Assembly (NCBI GenBank): GCA_000499405.2
Contig: HG738139.1
Location: forward strand, 14,010,183 to 14,074,182
Reading direction: 5' to 3'
Source: Onchocerca volvulus
Lineage: Eukaryota; Nematoda; Chromadorea; Rhabditida; Onchocercidae
Length of the DNA: 64,000 nt
This document shows, piece by piece, positions 48,635 through 62,900 of this stretch (within the stretch, counting starts at the first letter, position 1; the number at the start of each line of letters is the position of its first letter). The notes under the pieces were generated by a model. The model was not told the origin of the DNA. It saw only the letters and a program-made list of their open reading frames with translations, and did not search any database. A program made the position numbers and the translations under genes.

Positions 48635-51600
48635 GCTTGTTGTTGTTCCATTATAAATTGTGCCATTCGACGTTCTGCTGCTTCTGAAGCAACAAGAAAA
48701 AAAAAAAATTTCTCATCAATAAAAAATTTAAAATTTCTTATCAATAAAATTCATCAATTTAAACTTCAAATCATCCTTCATTACATTCACTCATCTTTTT
48801 GTCTGATATTTCAATACTATCAACAAAAACTTCAATTTTTTTTTCTCGGATTACACTTCTCAGATATAATCTTATCAAAAAATTAGAAGATAAACAATTA
48901 ATTGCCCGATTATTTCCAGGCAAAATGATGATTTGTTTTAATTTGAAATTAAAATTTAAATGCTAAAACCTCGTTCCATTTCAGCTATCATTCGTCTTCG
49001 GAACATTTCACGACGTAACAACCATTCTCTCATTGCTCGACGATAGCTTAAATATTAATTTCAAAATGATGCTTGCAGATAAGATAAAAATGATAATGGC
49101 ATTTTTTTTTTCAGACAATTACTACATCAATTTATCATGCTCTAATTAATTGATTTTATCGATTAGAGACAATTTTCTTTTCCTCATTTTGAAATATGAA
49201 ATGAACTCATCAAATTTCGTATAATTATGGATTAATTAAATTTGAGAAAAATTAAAAATAAAAATCATCCAAAAAGTTCAATTAGCAAAGTTTTCTTTTC
49301 TTTTTTAAATTATCTTACTTCATCATTTCCCAATCTTTTGCTTCCATTTGTGGTACGAATGGAACTGAAAATGAAATTAGCACTTAAGTAATAATTTTAG
49401 TAAAATCAATTCTGAACTTATAAAATTAAATTATCAAAAAGTTTTCTTTTTAAAGCAATGATAAAAGATTTGATTTAATTTTACACATTATAACTTCCTT
49501 ATCAGTACAACTGATAAGATTTCGGATAACAAAGGTGGAAAATAATACCTTGCGGTTGAGTTAGACTTTTTGCTGATGACATAATTGGTGTTTCTTCTAG
49601 ATTACTTGCTTTTTCTGAAGTTCTTAGATGCTCAAATGTCACACTTTGTATATTTAATTAGCCAAAAAATTAGTTAACGAACAAAATTACTGCTAATCTC
49701 AAATCAAATATCAATTTTGACATTTACTTGTTTTGAAAAAAATAAATAAATTAATTAATTAAAACCAACCGTCAGTTCGACTTTCAGGAGTCATTATCAT
49801 ATTATCAGGTATTCTATTGTTATTCTGAATAACAGCTACCTGTTGAACACCAGGAATTCTGAGCAGAGTTGTAATCTGAAATCCAACTGCACTGATTCAT
49901 TAAATGTTTAATGCTCAGTTTCAAGATGAATTGAAATAAAAGGAAGAAAATCGATTGAAAAATTATTAATGAGAAATGAAATTAACATTTTATGATTGCA
50001 AAAAAAAAAAAAAAAAAAACGATTCCAGTCTGATAATTTGATAATTTGAAATAGAATTTCGATACCGCTTTCAATGCTGCGAAACGATCTGGTATCATAT
50101 TGTCATCCGATTGTCGCGTTTCTCCATCATTATTTGCTGCGATTTCACTTCCTTGATTTCCGACAATACGATTATCACGATTGTCCTGAATTATGTATCC
50201 ATTCTGATCCAATCCAATCATTCTTTTTAATCCATCCGTTAGATAAAATTGAGGTATCATCTGTCCATCATCATTAGCAATACCAAATTTGTTCGATTGT
50301 TGTGCCCATGATAATGTAGATCCACTTACAGTAACTTCGTTTGACTAAAAAATATTGATGCAATTTTTCACCGTAATCAGCGTTGCACATAACAAATCTA
50401 GAGAAATATACGTATTACTGTATGCAGTATTGATGTAATTTCTAACCGTAATCATCATTGCGCATATCAAATCTAGAGAAATATTTGCATTACTGTACGC
50501 ATGTAATTAAAATCTACAATCAACAATTATTTTGAATATGTGTTTGACTTTTGAAAAATTCAGTGTTAAATTCAATCGTAATCAAATAGCAAATGAATTT
50601 TGACCTTTTTTTTTTTTTTTAGATTTACTAGAAAAAAATGTAAAATTGCTGATCGCTGATGGTATAAATTGAATTCAAATTGTAATAATAATATCTTTCT
50701 GTATGTTCAAATTATCGTTAAAAAAGTTTTATAGCAAAAATAAAATGAAATTAAAGAAAAGCTGTCATTACTTCTTTTATAAGTCGAAAAAGATAAACAA
50801 CTGTTGAATTATTTGTCTAAGTGAGATTTAATCATCAGATAACATAAATATTATCAAAATATTTACATATAAATATTATCAAAATATTTACATTTTTTTT
50901 AAGTTGTATTTCTTAAAAAATATTCGCAAATAAAAAAAAAAAAAAGTAAAAGAAAAGAAAAAGATATACGGTAGTTGCTTGGTACGGTAATTCAACGATA
51001 ATTTTATGTATAAAGATTGCAATTTAAATTGGCTTTAATGAACAAAACAAAAATTGAAAATTGATCAGAAAAAGAACTTACAATAGGACGATGTGTTATT
51101 TTAAAGAAAATATACGGTAGCATAACAGTTGTTAAGCATAATAAAATTACGACTAAATATGATATTCCAGATCTCTTTTTGGCAACTGAAATAATAATAT
51201 TTATTGATTTAAAATATTCAAATATTTGATAAAAGACTAATTTCAAATTCATCCATTCTCATACATATTCATAATGTTTGTAAAAAATGATTTGAAAATT
51301 ATTTGCAAAAATAATTGAAAAACAAATAAATAAACCTGTTATTAACTAACAATTTTTTGCAATTTCAGCATAATTAAATAAAAATTCCGCACAATTAACA
51401 ACAATTTTAATATTAATTTATTTATCATCATATATTATGATAGAATGGATGTGTGAATTGAATAATTTTGAAAAGAAATAAACATATAGACTGGTTTTTA
51501 ATGTAGTATTTAAAATTGAAAAGCCTTCGAAAACATTTAATTAGCAAATGAAATATTTCAAATTCAACGAAAGAATCAGGAAGAGAAGACTTCGAATGAA

Positions 51601-51849
51601 AGAATTGGATGAAATATTTACGATTGATTTGCAAAAAAAGCTATACAATGTTTTTATTTGTATAAAAATTGAAAATTAAAATAAATAGGAAATGAAAATT
51701 TGAAATAAAATACCAATGGATGTGATTGGAAGATGAACAGGATAGATCGTAGTTGATGGTATTGTCGGTGATATTGCAATACCATCAAGTTGTTTCGGCT
51801 TTTCATCGCTTTCCTTTCCGGTCGGATTTAGTGCAAAAATTTTTGTCAT
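45193..51849 (-). CDS. Single-pass membrane protein with polyglutamine region, family unknown
   Basis: Sixteen exons join in phase to about 768 residues: 51849-51714, 51185-51082, 50344-50066, 49875-49770, 49614-49549, 49364-49319, 49046-48970, 48683-48154, 47670-47573, 47205-47166, 47045-46974, 46695-46528, 46359-46160, 46024-45925, 45821-45710, 45365-45193. A short acidic N-terminal part is followed by one membrane helix (SYLVVILLCLTTVMLPYIFF, residues about 54-73) after KKRSG, suggesting a type II orientation. A basic helix (YRRAMREWLLRREMFRRRMI) comes just before the 530-base exon 8, which is dominated by glutamine runs. The C-terminal third is acidic and Ser/Glu-rich. I do not recognise the family. 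The start ATG follows an acceptor directly, so an upstream exon or a spliced leader is possible. Confidence 0.75.
45601..45640 (+). repeat. Run of 40 T in polyQ-gene intron 15
   Basis: A pure T homopolymer (A on the coding strand) lies in the last intron of the polyQ gene. Confidence 0.85.
48186..48650 (-). repeat. CAA-codon repeat encoding polyglutamine
   Basis: Two CAA-rich blocks, about 48186-48360 and 48577-48650, encode long Gln runs with occasional Leu, Glu, Lys, Val or Ala. Codons are almost only CAA, not CAG. The block between them encodes Met/Pro-rich sequence. The opposite strand is open as a poly-Val frame, which is an artefact. Confidence 0.85.
50355..50505 (+). repeat. Two-copy imperfect tandem repeat, about 75 bp
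   Basis: A unit containing GATGNAATTT.ACCGTAATCA and AAATCTAGAGAAATAT is repeated twice in the second intron of the polyQ gene. It is non-coding. Confidence 0.6.
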
Positions 51850-52260
51850 CTATAAAATTCGAAATTTTATTTCGAAATATTAATTTCAATTATCGTTAGC
51901 ATAACTATTAACGAATTGTTTAGAACGTTGAAAAATGTGTTAGAAAAATTAATAAAAATAGAATATTTTTAAAATAACAATGGGAAATGTGAACTTTCAA
52001 CTTTATCTGAATGTATAGTCTTTACAGATTCCAACCGATTATCTTTACAAATTTAAGATTGTAACAGGTTTTTTGCAGTTGAAAAAAACTTGGAAAAATA
52101 ATTTAACAAAAAAGTGAGTTTTTCAAAAAATTCATTTTTAATTAGAAAAGGATTTTTTTTTTTTCAAATTCGGTGGCATGTAAAATCTAAAGAAACATGT
52201 TGAGAATTTCTTAATTGTCACTAAATACGGTCAAACATTTGTCATTTAAAGGTATTCCTA

Positions 52261-52291
<31 letters not shown>

Positions 52292-55200
52292 CGATTTATG
52301 CCACGATTTAAAGAAAGAAGATCCGAAAGAAATTAGTTTATTAGTTTGAAATTAATTTGAAATCTTCGATATATTAACGAGAAATGGCATTATTTATCGT
52401 AATCCATTTGTTTGATACGATAAAAATGGTATACAGATAAAATTTGTACCGTTTTTGACTTGGATGAAATTTTATTCTTCTCTAAATGATACATTTCTAA
52501 ATTAATTAATAGGATTGACGGAAAAGAGACTTGATAGTGATCAATAATTTGATTTTCTTGTAATTACATTAGGATTTTTATGTTTTTTTTTGAAAATTTT
52601 TTGTTTTCCTGAAAATTGGAATCAGCAATTTTTCATGTCTAATAGAGCTCATTGATTTGCGACATTACTAACGATAAGGGAATAAATATGATATGAAATA
52701 TAAGATAGATGGAAGAAATTGTTAATATGATAATTCATCACATAAACGATGGATTAAACTTTATAATAAGCTTTTTCAATTATTGACAGATGTTAAATAG
52801 GCATTAAAAGTTTGGTAAATTATAGCAGTTGTTTTCTTTTATTGTTGCAAATGACGTAAGCAATACGTAAATCGCTACTGTTTACGCCATTTACTTAAAC
52901 AATAAAACTTCAAATGTGGACGAGAATTCATTGGGAACAACTTAAAAATCTAATTTAACTAAGTTGAATAAAATAGAAAATATGAATATATGACGTGATT
53001 ATGACGACCAATTTAATCTCAATTTGACTTTGTTTCATTACTCATTTAAATTTAATTCCATCCTATATATAGTCATAGAGAAATAAAGCAAATTTAATGA
53101 ACTAGAACAGGTAAAGTTTAAAAAAAAAAAAAAACGGAGAGAAGTTTAACTTCATTCCAGGTAAAATCTATTCGTAATCAAAAAATTAAAATATCATATA
53201 AATGACAAAAATTGTTCGTTTGAATGCGAAAAAAAAAAAAAAAAGAAGGAAATGTAAAGGGAAACAAACTGTCATAAATGCTAACAAAATAGGCTAGTTG
53301 ATGGATTAATGTAATAAAAAAAAAAGAAAAAAAGAGATGTGTATGGTAAGGTAAAAATCAGTTAAAATTCAGGTAAAATTCAGGCGATTCTTGTCATTAT
53401 TACAACATAAATCTTTCGAAAATTTTAGTAAAGAAATAGAGAAAATGAAAAATTTAAATTGAGAAAATGGCAAAGCAAATGGAAAATGCACAACCATCAC
53501 CATCATCATCATCATCACCATTCAACTTCAATCACTTCGACTGGTTAGTTTATTCAATTTCTTCTGAAAACAAACCGGTTTTTTGTTCCACTCCTTTCCC
53601 ATCCCGCACATCTTTCTCTCCTTTTATTTTAACATTTTCTTCAGAAAATTATTTCACATGAACTTATCATTCTCATTAATATTATTTTGAAAATTACTGC
53701 TTGTTAGTTGCTGTATTTGAGATTGTCATCAAATTTATGGCTGTTGTTTTTTTTTGAGTTATAAGATTCGCTTGGCTGAATATAAAGGCTTTTTTTTTTT
53801 TGCAAATTTTTTTTGCTATCAATGAAATTCTTCCATGACATTTCATCTTTGTCATTCGTTCATCTTTTCGCTCAAAAATATTCATTGTTATGGGCAAAGG
53901 TATAGGAAAAATTCGAAAGATGTAATTATTTGTAAAACAAGGAGTATTAAAGGTCAAGAAGCGCGAAAATAATTTCAAACAAAGCAACAAATCGATAAAC
54001 GTGTTTTATCGCACTGTGAGGGATAAATTCTTTAAAGGACGAATATTTGATTATTTATTTACATGAAGATCATTTATACAATTTTAATAACTATAAATGG
54101 TAACATTCATTTAACTCCTTCTGATAACTCAAATTCAGAAGGACCCAAGATGATGAAGGCCTTCTGATGCGAATGAGAGCCTGGAAGTTTGATTCAAGAA
54201 TGGAGTTATACCATAATATAATCAAATTGCCAACAACAATAGTATAAAATTGATAAAAGAGAAAAATTCGAAAGTAAACATGAAAAAAGAAGAATCAATC
54301 CATCACAATGTCAGTATTTCCTCGACACCGTATGAAATTGAATAAATTCAAATGCAATAATAATATTGAAATTTGAAGGTAATGGAAATTAAATTTGAAA
54401 CAAATTCTATTTATAGGGCAAAAACAAAAAAAAGAAAAATGACGAATAAGAATGATTCTGAAGAACAAAAATGTCCAATTTCGTTTTTTTTTTTTTTTGG
54501 AAAATAAAATATTTCTGATATGATTATGAAATTTTTCTAAATTCTATTTTGAAAATAATTTTCAAAAGAACTTATATATATATGTATATATATAGCAAGT
54601 AGTTATATGAAACAAGTTGATGCAATGACATTGAAGCAAAATTAACTGATTCGTGCAAACTATTGTCGTTGTCGCTGTCGTTGTCGTTGTCATAGTTGAA
54701 TGTTGAATGGTTGGTGAAGATTGAGAAAAGGCAACAACAAGAAATAAAGTCGTTACGATCAAAAGCGGAAGGTTATATACAAACTAAACGATGAGATGAG
54801 AGAGCGGTACCGATGATGATCGCAAATGGAAGATGGAAGGTGGTTGGTTGGGTCGATGAAATTTTCCATCCATATATGAGCAAAACAAAGAGTCAACTCA
54901 ACTCAACTCAACCACTCAACCGGTTTAAAATTTTAGCAGACAAAAATAATTGATACAGTCATCCTCAATCAATTTGATACTATGACAACCAAAACTTTTT
55001 CATCTTTCCTCTCTCTCTCGCTTTTTCTCTCTCTCTCTCTCAGGTTACATCTATTTTGGTATAAGAATTATTCGAAAATTTGTCGATTCGTATACATTTG
55101 CACCTTTTGATGTACAGTACACAGTACAGCATAGTGTCAATCATCTATTATCGCTCTTCTGTAGAAAAAAATACAAAAATTTATATTCAATTCATTTCAA

Positions 55201-56901
55201 GTATATGTGTATTTATGTCAACAGAAACGAGAAGCAGAGGAGAAGAAGGAGATGAAGTTGAATGTTAATAAAAATATTTTTGCAAACATTGAAATCTAAC
55301 TAACACGAAAACATTTGACCGAAATTTTGAAGGACATACAAATATGATGATAATGATGGTTTGAATTTCTTTTCCTTTGCCGTTGAAGTTGCATTGATGA
55401 ACAATAAATTATTAAATTTCATTTCCTTCAATTTAATTCCTTCACGTGAAATATATTCTGATGAAATGAAACAATTTCCTAGAGCCTAAATTCATCATCT
55501 TTTCATGCCTGAATACAAATTCAAGACCTCTTCACTTGAAATATATTCTGATGAAATGAAATAATTTCCTGAAGTCTAAATTCATCCTTTCACTCCGAAA
55601 TTCAAATTTAATCACAATATTTTTAGCTTTTTAATTCATAAATTTTGATAATTAAAAAAATCGATTGATATATATATATATATGACAGCAGAAAATCATT
55701 CGCGATCTTTTTGCCGATCAATAAAGAATCTTGTTCAGAATCAATTTTTACTGGTAGTTCAATATTTTGATGGCTTTGGTGATAAGCAAAGACAATTAAA
55801 TAGGTAAAGAGGTTAAAGTTCAAGAAGATTCTCATTATCATCCATTCTATCTCATTTAACTTAAAATGATGATAAGTTATATTAGTAATAAGTAAGTTAA
55901 ATGTGAAGAAAAGGTCTTTTGCAATTTGAAATTGGAACCTGTTACATTGATCTTTAATCTAAAGTTTATTCCTTCCCACTAACTTTTCCATCTTTCATTG
56001 CGTTACATCAAAATTTCTTGTAATACATTATGAGTTGGTGGTTTTAACTAATATTTTTTCAAAAATTTTATTTTTTCAATCAAATGGCAATCGATATTAT
56101 TTAATTAATTTTCATCATTTCTCAAAGACATGCAAAGTTAGCAAACAAATTCATCTGTATCAATTATTAAAAGATAATAAACAATAATAATATTATTATA
56201 ATTAATTTATCATGCACAAAAAAAACAAGAAATTTAGAAAAACTTAAAAAATGAAAATGTAAAATATTAAATTGAGCGCTTAGAGAAGATTTAATAATTC
56301 AAGACAAACATTTCTCAAAAGTTGATATAATTAAAAACAGAATTCTCTCCATACAAATATATTAGGATGAATTTAGAAATTAATTGAATTACTAACTTTT
56401 TATCATTTAAAATTTCTTTTAGTACAAAATAATTCATTAAATTTTCATCTCATTTCTATTGAATGAGAAAATTTCCCTTTGTACAAAATGACATGCAAAT
56501 ATTTCCAGTTCCAGTAAATTATCGGTTCCGGTAAACGGAAGAAAAGACATTGTACAATAAGAGCAATGATAATTTGTGCTGTTTAAATATCAGAAATATA
56601 TGATACTATCGTGAAATCTACGTAAAAATAAACAGAATTAAATGGCTAACATTAACAAGAAAAAAAAACATTGTAGAAATAATAAATTAATTAATTTCAA
56701 AACGTATATTTGAAACGTAATATAATTAAGACTTTATTATTATACAAAAATTTTATTAGAAAAAAAAAATTTATAATATAAGTTCATTGTTCCCAGAGAA
56801 CAATAAATTTACACCAAATTCTTAAAAGAAATGATAAGATTAGATAAGACAAGATTGGGAATATAATCAAATAAATTTAGGAAAAGCTGAAAATAAAGCA
56901 A
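51850..56901. other. Long intergenic region with simple repeats
   Basis: No convincing gene was seen in 5 kb. It holds an A28 run (52264-52291), a CAT-rich stretch near 53497-53520, a GTCGTT repeat near 54664-54690, ACTCA repeats near 54893-54920, CT repeats near 55010-55040, a TA run near 55669-55683 and a tandem duplication at 55440-55600. It probably includes the promoter of the polyQ gene. Confidence 0.55.
55440..55600 (+). repeat. Two-copy tandem repeat, about 90 bp
   Basis: The segment TTCACGTGAAATATATTCTG with following GATGAAATGAAA.AATTTCCT is repeated about 89 bases later as TTCACTTGAAATATATTCTG. It lies in non-coding DNA. Confidence 0.65.
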
Positions 56902-59900
56902 TTAGGCGGATACTGTCGAACAGGTTAATTCGATTTGATTATTGCCATATTTTCGAAATATTGCATGTCCATCAGTAATTTTATCACTTAAACGGGTATA
57001 AATCAAACGATTTTTAGAACCAAGCATACATTGCAATTCTCCAACTGTCACTTTTAATTTGTTGCAAAATTTTCTGAAAATTTTAATTATTATTTTTATT
57101 TCTGAAAGATGTGAGAAGCAATTCTAAAATTTAACCACTAATAGTTTGATAAACATCAATTCATTTATATTTTCTAGTATTTTTAAACAATTAATTGGAT
57201 TTGAGTAATCGATTTGATCGATTTTCAATCAAATTTTTTTCTTTTTAAATTTTTTTATAATCGATTTCCAAAACATTGACCTTGTCTATTAATAATTTTA
57301 TCATTCAGATAATCTTAGATCAACTTTACCCATGAAACTTGAGCATTATTTCCTCGAAAACTTTGTAACGATAATTATCGATCTTTTAAAACTTATCATT
57401 TTAAACATTTAACAAATAGATCAATGTAATTAATCTGTACAATGTTAAAACTTTGTATTTTAAAATTCGGCAAAAAATTTTTTTTTCGGAAAAATATAAT
57501 TACATAAATTCAAGTTTTGTCTAAATTGTTTTATGATAGGAATTATTGCGACTTTCAAACCTAATCATCAATTATTGAATGATCCGACTCATTTGCTCAA
57601 CCTAAATATCTTCGATGTTCCAGGATTGGGGCTACAATGGAACCAGTTCGTCATAAAAATTAAATTTCATTTTTTATCCTCATAATTATCATTTTCCTTT
57701 AGTGTAAGATTGGGGATTATTTACTGAAATTCATTCATTTATGCCGGAAATTTTCTATTCTTTTTTTTTTTTCAAAACAAACCTTTCAAAATGCGCACAC
57801 AAAATTCCGATTACTTCTCCAACTCGATCCTCATTTTTACGATTATATAAGCAACCAATAAAATCATTCTTACCAAGATGAAAGATTACCGTATTATCGC
57901 TTTCTTTCGATACACTAAGGCCAGTAAGCTGTAAAATATTTGCGGAAAATATTTTACTCAAAACCTAAACAATTCTTACGGTATAAAATTTATGCAAATT
58001 TTCCCAAAAATTATATCTGAAATGTCCAAAATCTATAGAAATAAATGAGAAATACAGTATTTTTTATATATTTCAAAATATCGAAATTTGCAAATCTTCG
58101 AAGTTATCATCATTCAAGAAATAAAAATTAATATAATTTATCCCTTAATTATACCAATTTAGCAATTACCAAAATTTAAAAAATCAAAAGATTTTTTTAC
58201 ATTTCGAAATGGTTGTTGCTTTAGCATTTTGAATTTTTTTGCATCCAATTTAGCAATGAATTGATCTGTTATTAGAAGGATACGAAATGCTGATTTATTG
58301 TATCGGTTGAATTTCTGGAAATTTCAATTTATAACAAACTTTCAAGCAACTGGAAATTTCAATTTATAACAAACTTTCAAGCAATTAGTGATTTAATAAT
58401 TAATGAAACAAAATGGCAAATCTATTGTTCAACAATTTATCGTTCAATTTATATATTTATCCATTAATTTATCTACATTATAATTTTAATAATTAACAGA
58501 TAAATAAACCTGAATGTATGATGAAAAGAGCACTTTGGAGAAATTGCTACTTCGTCGAATATTTTCCAGTTCCAGAAGATAATCATGCCTTTGACTGGGT
58601 AATTTAATTTCATCATCCTTCAATAATTTATTTGAAAAAACAAAAAAAAAAAAAAGGACTTGCCTTTCAATTCTATTTTTTTAAATTCAAATATCTCTTC
58701 ATCGTAAAATGACATCTGTTGCAATGACGAATTTAACAAAATAATTAAACTTCCTCATACTTAATTACTGTTACATTTTGCTCAAATAATATTTGAATGG
58801 ATTGAATTGATAAATATTCTGTTAGCAAGAAATTCATTTGTTTAATTAATTTGCTAATTAACCAAATTCAAATAATCGCCCTTCCATGATCGTAAATAAC
58901 CCCATTCCGGACGTTTATTTCCGATCGCACGAAAAGCGGCCACTTTTTCTTCTAACGATTCCTTCAGCACCAATGGCATTCGATCAATAATTTTATTTGC
59001 ACGCCAAATGGCATGCATTTTCTTTAATTTATCATCAAAATTTTCAAAACCACTTGGCGTAATTGGCCATTCCACATTTCTTCCCAAATCGCGCCTTTTT
59101 TCCACATCACTGAATAATAATTACAAATCTTTTCATTAAAATTTAAATTTTCATTTCGAATTATCAAAATTTCGAGCTAATAGAGGAAAATGAAAAATAT
59201 TTCTAACTAATTAAGCAACTGTAGTAACAAAAGATTTAATGGTAGTAATAAAAATTAATGATCCAAATTGTTAGTAATAAAAATTCGTTCAATTATCCTT
59301 TGATTCAAGGTGAAATTATATACATTCTTTTAATCATATCATATCTTTTCCAATGAAAATATTGTTTATTTGATGAAATTATTATTGAAGGATTAATTTA
59401 ATCACTAATTCAATTGATTAAATCTCAATCTATTTTTGCCTTAATTAAATGTCAGCGTTATTTCAAATGATTTATCTTCATTTTTTTTTTTTTTTTTTTT
59501 TTTTGAAATTCATATTCGGTGATAGAAATTTTAATGAAAGAATAAAATACCGAAAACGTTTCATCAGTTCCATCAAATATCTTCGAAGTTTATATTTTCG
59601 GAAACAATACATGATAAAATATACTTGCTTTATTTGCTTAAAGCGATTCCTTCCAAGTGTTCCTCTCCAATACTATAATATAATCAAATTGTGTATTATT
59701 TGAATTAATTCAAAATATAATGATTTAGTATCTTCGAGAAAGAGGCTATTTGTTAGTTGATGATCTACTTTTCGAGAAGACTGAATGATTTCAGAGAAGA
59801 GAATTTGGCAAAAATTTCTTGGATATTACGGTATATTAATGTCTCATTACTGTCAACAATATAATAATTAGTCACTTATTAATTAATTAATTAATTAATT

Positions 59901-62900
59901 AAAAACAATCAAATATTCAAAATTTCATACTTTTTGCAATATTAAAACAATATCCGGTATTTTTTGTTGGCGTAATTCTTCCAATTTGAATACTGTTCGC
60001 GGATTACGAATGAATAATTTTGTTTTGCCATTAACACAATCCTTATGTAAATCAAACTTCATCAATAATTTATTTGTATTATCTCTTGATGAGCCTTTCG
60101 ATGGATTTGGCCAAGTTTCGTTTGAAAGCATTTTATATCTGTCATTTGAAAAATTTAAACAATTTTGAAAAGAATATTTCTTTGGATGACTATCAAAAAT
60201 TTCCATTCATAAATGGACAAAAAAAAAAGTGAAGAATGATCTTTCATTATTCAAATATATTCTTCCAAAAGTTTTGTCTTCTTTGACTTACTTCATATTT
60301 CTCAATTACTATGAATATGAATCAAGAAACTTTCTGATATACTAAAAGAGATATTTTGCATCAAACTGAAATATTTAAATATTTCAATTTGAAATTATAT
60401 CAAAGTTTTCATCAGGCGGTAAATTCTCCAATCGTAGTAATGGTAAATTTAAATTGAAAATAATAAATTCGAACCTTTGCAGGAATCTTTCATATGTAAT
60501 TCTGTATGCGAAACCTGCTCGTCGTACACGTACGTTTTCCAATAATCCCAAATAGCGAACCTAAAATTGAATCATTATTTTATAAAATGAAATATATATA
60601 TATATATATATGTGAAAAACTATTAATTTATGTAATTGAAAAATTTTAAAATAAATTCATTTAAATCTTTGAATTTCTTGTTCGATTTTATAGATAGTAC
60701 AAAAAATATAAGAAACGAATTAAAAAGTTATTTAATTTTACCTGATTTCTAACGCCTATTGTATCAAAAGAAGTACTCGATTTAATTTCGTTTGGTTTGA
60801 TACAACGAATATAATGAGGTTCCTTGGTCGAGAGTTGTTTCATCAAATCCGACATTGAATTCTGTAGGAATTTAAAGTTACTCGAAATGAATTTAAAAAA
60901 AAGAAAATATTAAAAAGTTAGATTATATGGAAATATTACCTTGAAAACTGTGCCAGCAGTTAATGGCTTCTTATTAACTTCTGTTACGGATTTGGCTCCA
61001 TCCGGAAATATTTTCCGTAATACTGGATTATTACTGTAATTAAAACAGATTTCTTTGATAAGTTTATTTATCGTCAAAAATTATTTGCTCATTTCTCATT
61101 TTCTACTTCGAATATTTTTCAATTTTTGATCCTAAGAATGCAATTAATATCATCTATAATCTTTTGTCCAATTAAAGAAAAATAACAATTGAATTTAATT
61201 TTAACAAAATTATAAATATATATTTCATTCAATAGTAAATTTAAGATTAAATCATTATTTTATAGAATGAAATATAAAGTACCTGTTATATAGGAGTCTT
61301 TTAAGATCCTGATAAAGTGTATCACGATTTTTATCGATAAAGCCAACAACATTGTATGTTACATCACCAGCATAATGCGTAATCCTGAAATCCTTGTCAA
61401 AGGCCAAGTTTTTATCAGTTGGTTTCAGCCGACGACTTGTATAATACTGATTCTTACTCAATATTTTATCCATTTCAGCCAAAAAAATCTGAAAAGATAA
61501 ATTTGAAAGTGTCTTTTCAACTCTTTTAACGAAAATCAGTAATGGAAAATATAACTATAGAAGGGAAATGATAATGAATATTAATTGATCAATGAATTGA
61601 TAATTTAATAAATGAATATTATATATTTTAATGAACATGAATATTATATATAAAATGAGGAGCACTTATTTTCATTTTCATATAATAATATCATACTGAT
61701 AAAGCCTGATTTCTATGCCTTATTTTTTGGCATTAAAGTAATTGTTAGGACACATTTCGAAGTCCAATAAAATGTGACGCATGATAAATGAATCTAATTA
61801 GCCAACCTTATCATTCATAGGGCCAACCGTATAACAGGCCTCATCCAATATTGCCAAAATTCCTGTACGAGGTATTTCAACCAAATCACAAATTTCTTTG
61901 TTGTTAAAAAATTGAATCTAAATAAGTGAAATATTCAAAGAGAAATTTTTTTCTGAAAATTTTCGAATTTACCATAAAAAATTTAATTTTAGATTTAGTT
62001 GAAATGATGGTAAAGAGAGGCATAAAAATTTTAATTGATTACAATTATGATTCCAATTTTAAATGTCAAGCAGTACAGTCCACTTCTATTAACTCAAATA
62101 TTCGCTGAATTTGCGATATTTTTACACAAGAAATAAAACGAATCAAGTTGATTTTTATAAGAAATAAAAATAAAATTATTGCAGGAACGGAATAAGTTGA
62201 CCACAATCCGAAAATTTATTTAAAATTTGTTTTATACTTTAAGAATTACTTGTTGCCATTCAATTCCTTCTCGATTATATTCTTTTTGTTCTTGATTTAA
62301 TACCAATTCAATGAAAAGTTGTTGCAATTTTTCGTTGCAATAGTTGATACAAAATTGCTCAAAACTGTAAATTTAAAATAATCTTCAAATTCTCGTCCTC
62401 CTTATAAGAAAGTATCTTAAAATGAAATTAAAACATAAACTTCTCTAAAAAAAAAAAAAAAAAAAAAACTTTACCTATTTATGGTAAATATTTCGAATCC
62501 ATAAATGTCAAGTACACCAATAACAGCATTTTTACTTGAGTTTTTTTCAACAGTGATAGCTTGGTTAACTTTTCCAACAACCCATGTAAATAATCTCTCG
62601 TAAATTGCCTTAAGAAATAAGTCAATAAACATTCTAAAGTTCAGTGTTAATAGTGATAATTAAAAATAATGTTCGAATCACAGATACTGATAAGATAATG
62701 AATTATAAAAATTCATTTATAGCATATGATGATTCGATGAATGATAAATTTCAATTCAAAAAGACAGCAAATAAAAAATTGTACAATATATCTTTTTAGC
62801 TCAGAAAAACTTTGAATATAATGGTCATCAAAAAGTAAAACAAATGGAAGATGACCTCTTACCTATCATTGTTTCATTGATGAAAAGAACTAACTTCGAT

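Noticed and set aside
48174..48886. Long plus-strand frames rich in Val and in Cys over the polyQ region
   Set aside because: They are the antisense and shifted readings of the CAA repeat in the minus-strand polyQ exon; the minus-strand frame has consistent splice phases and the plus frames do not.
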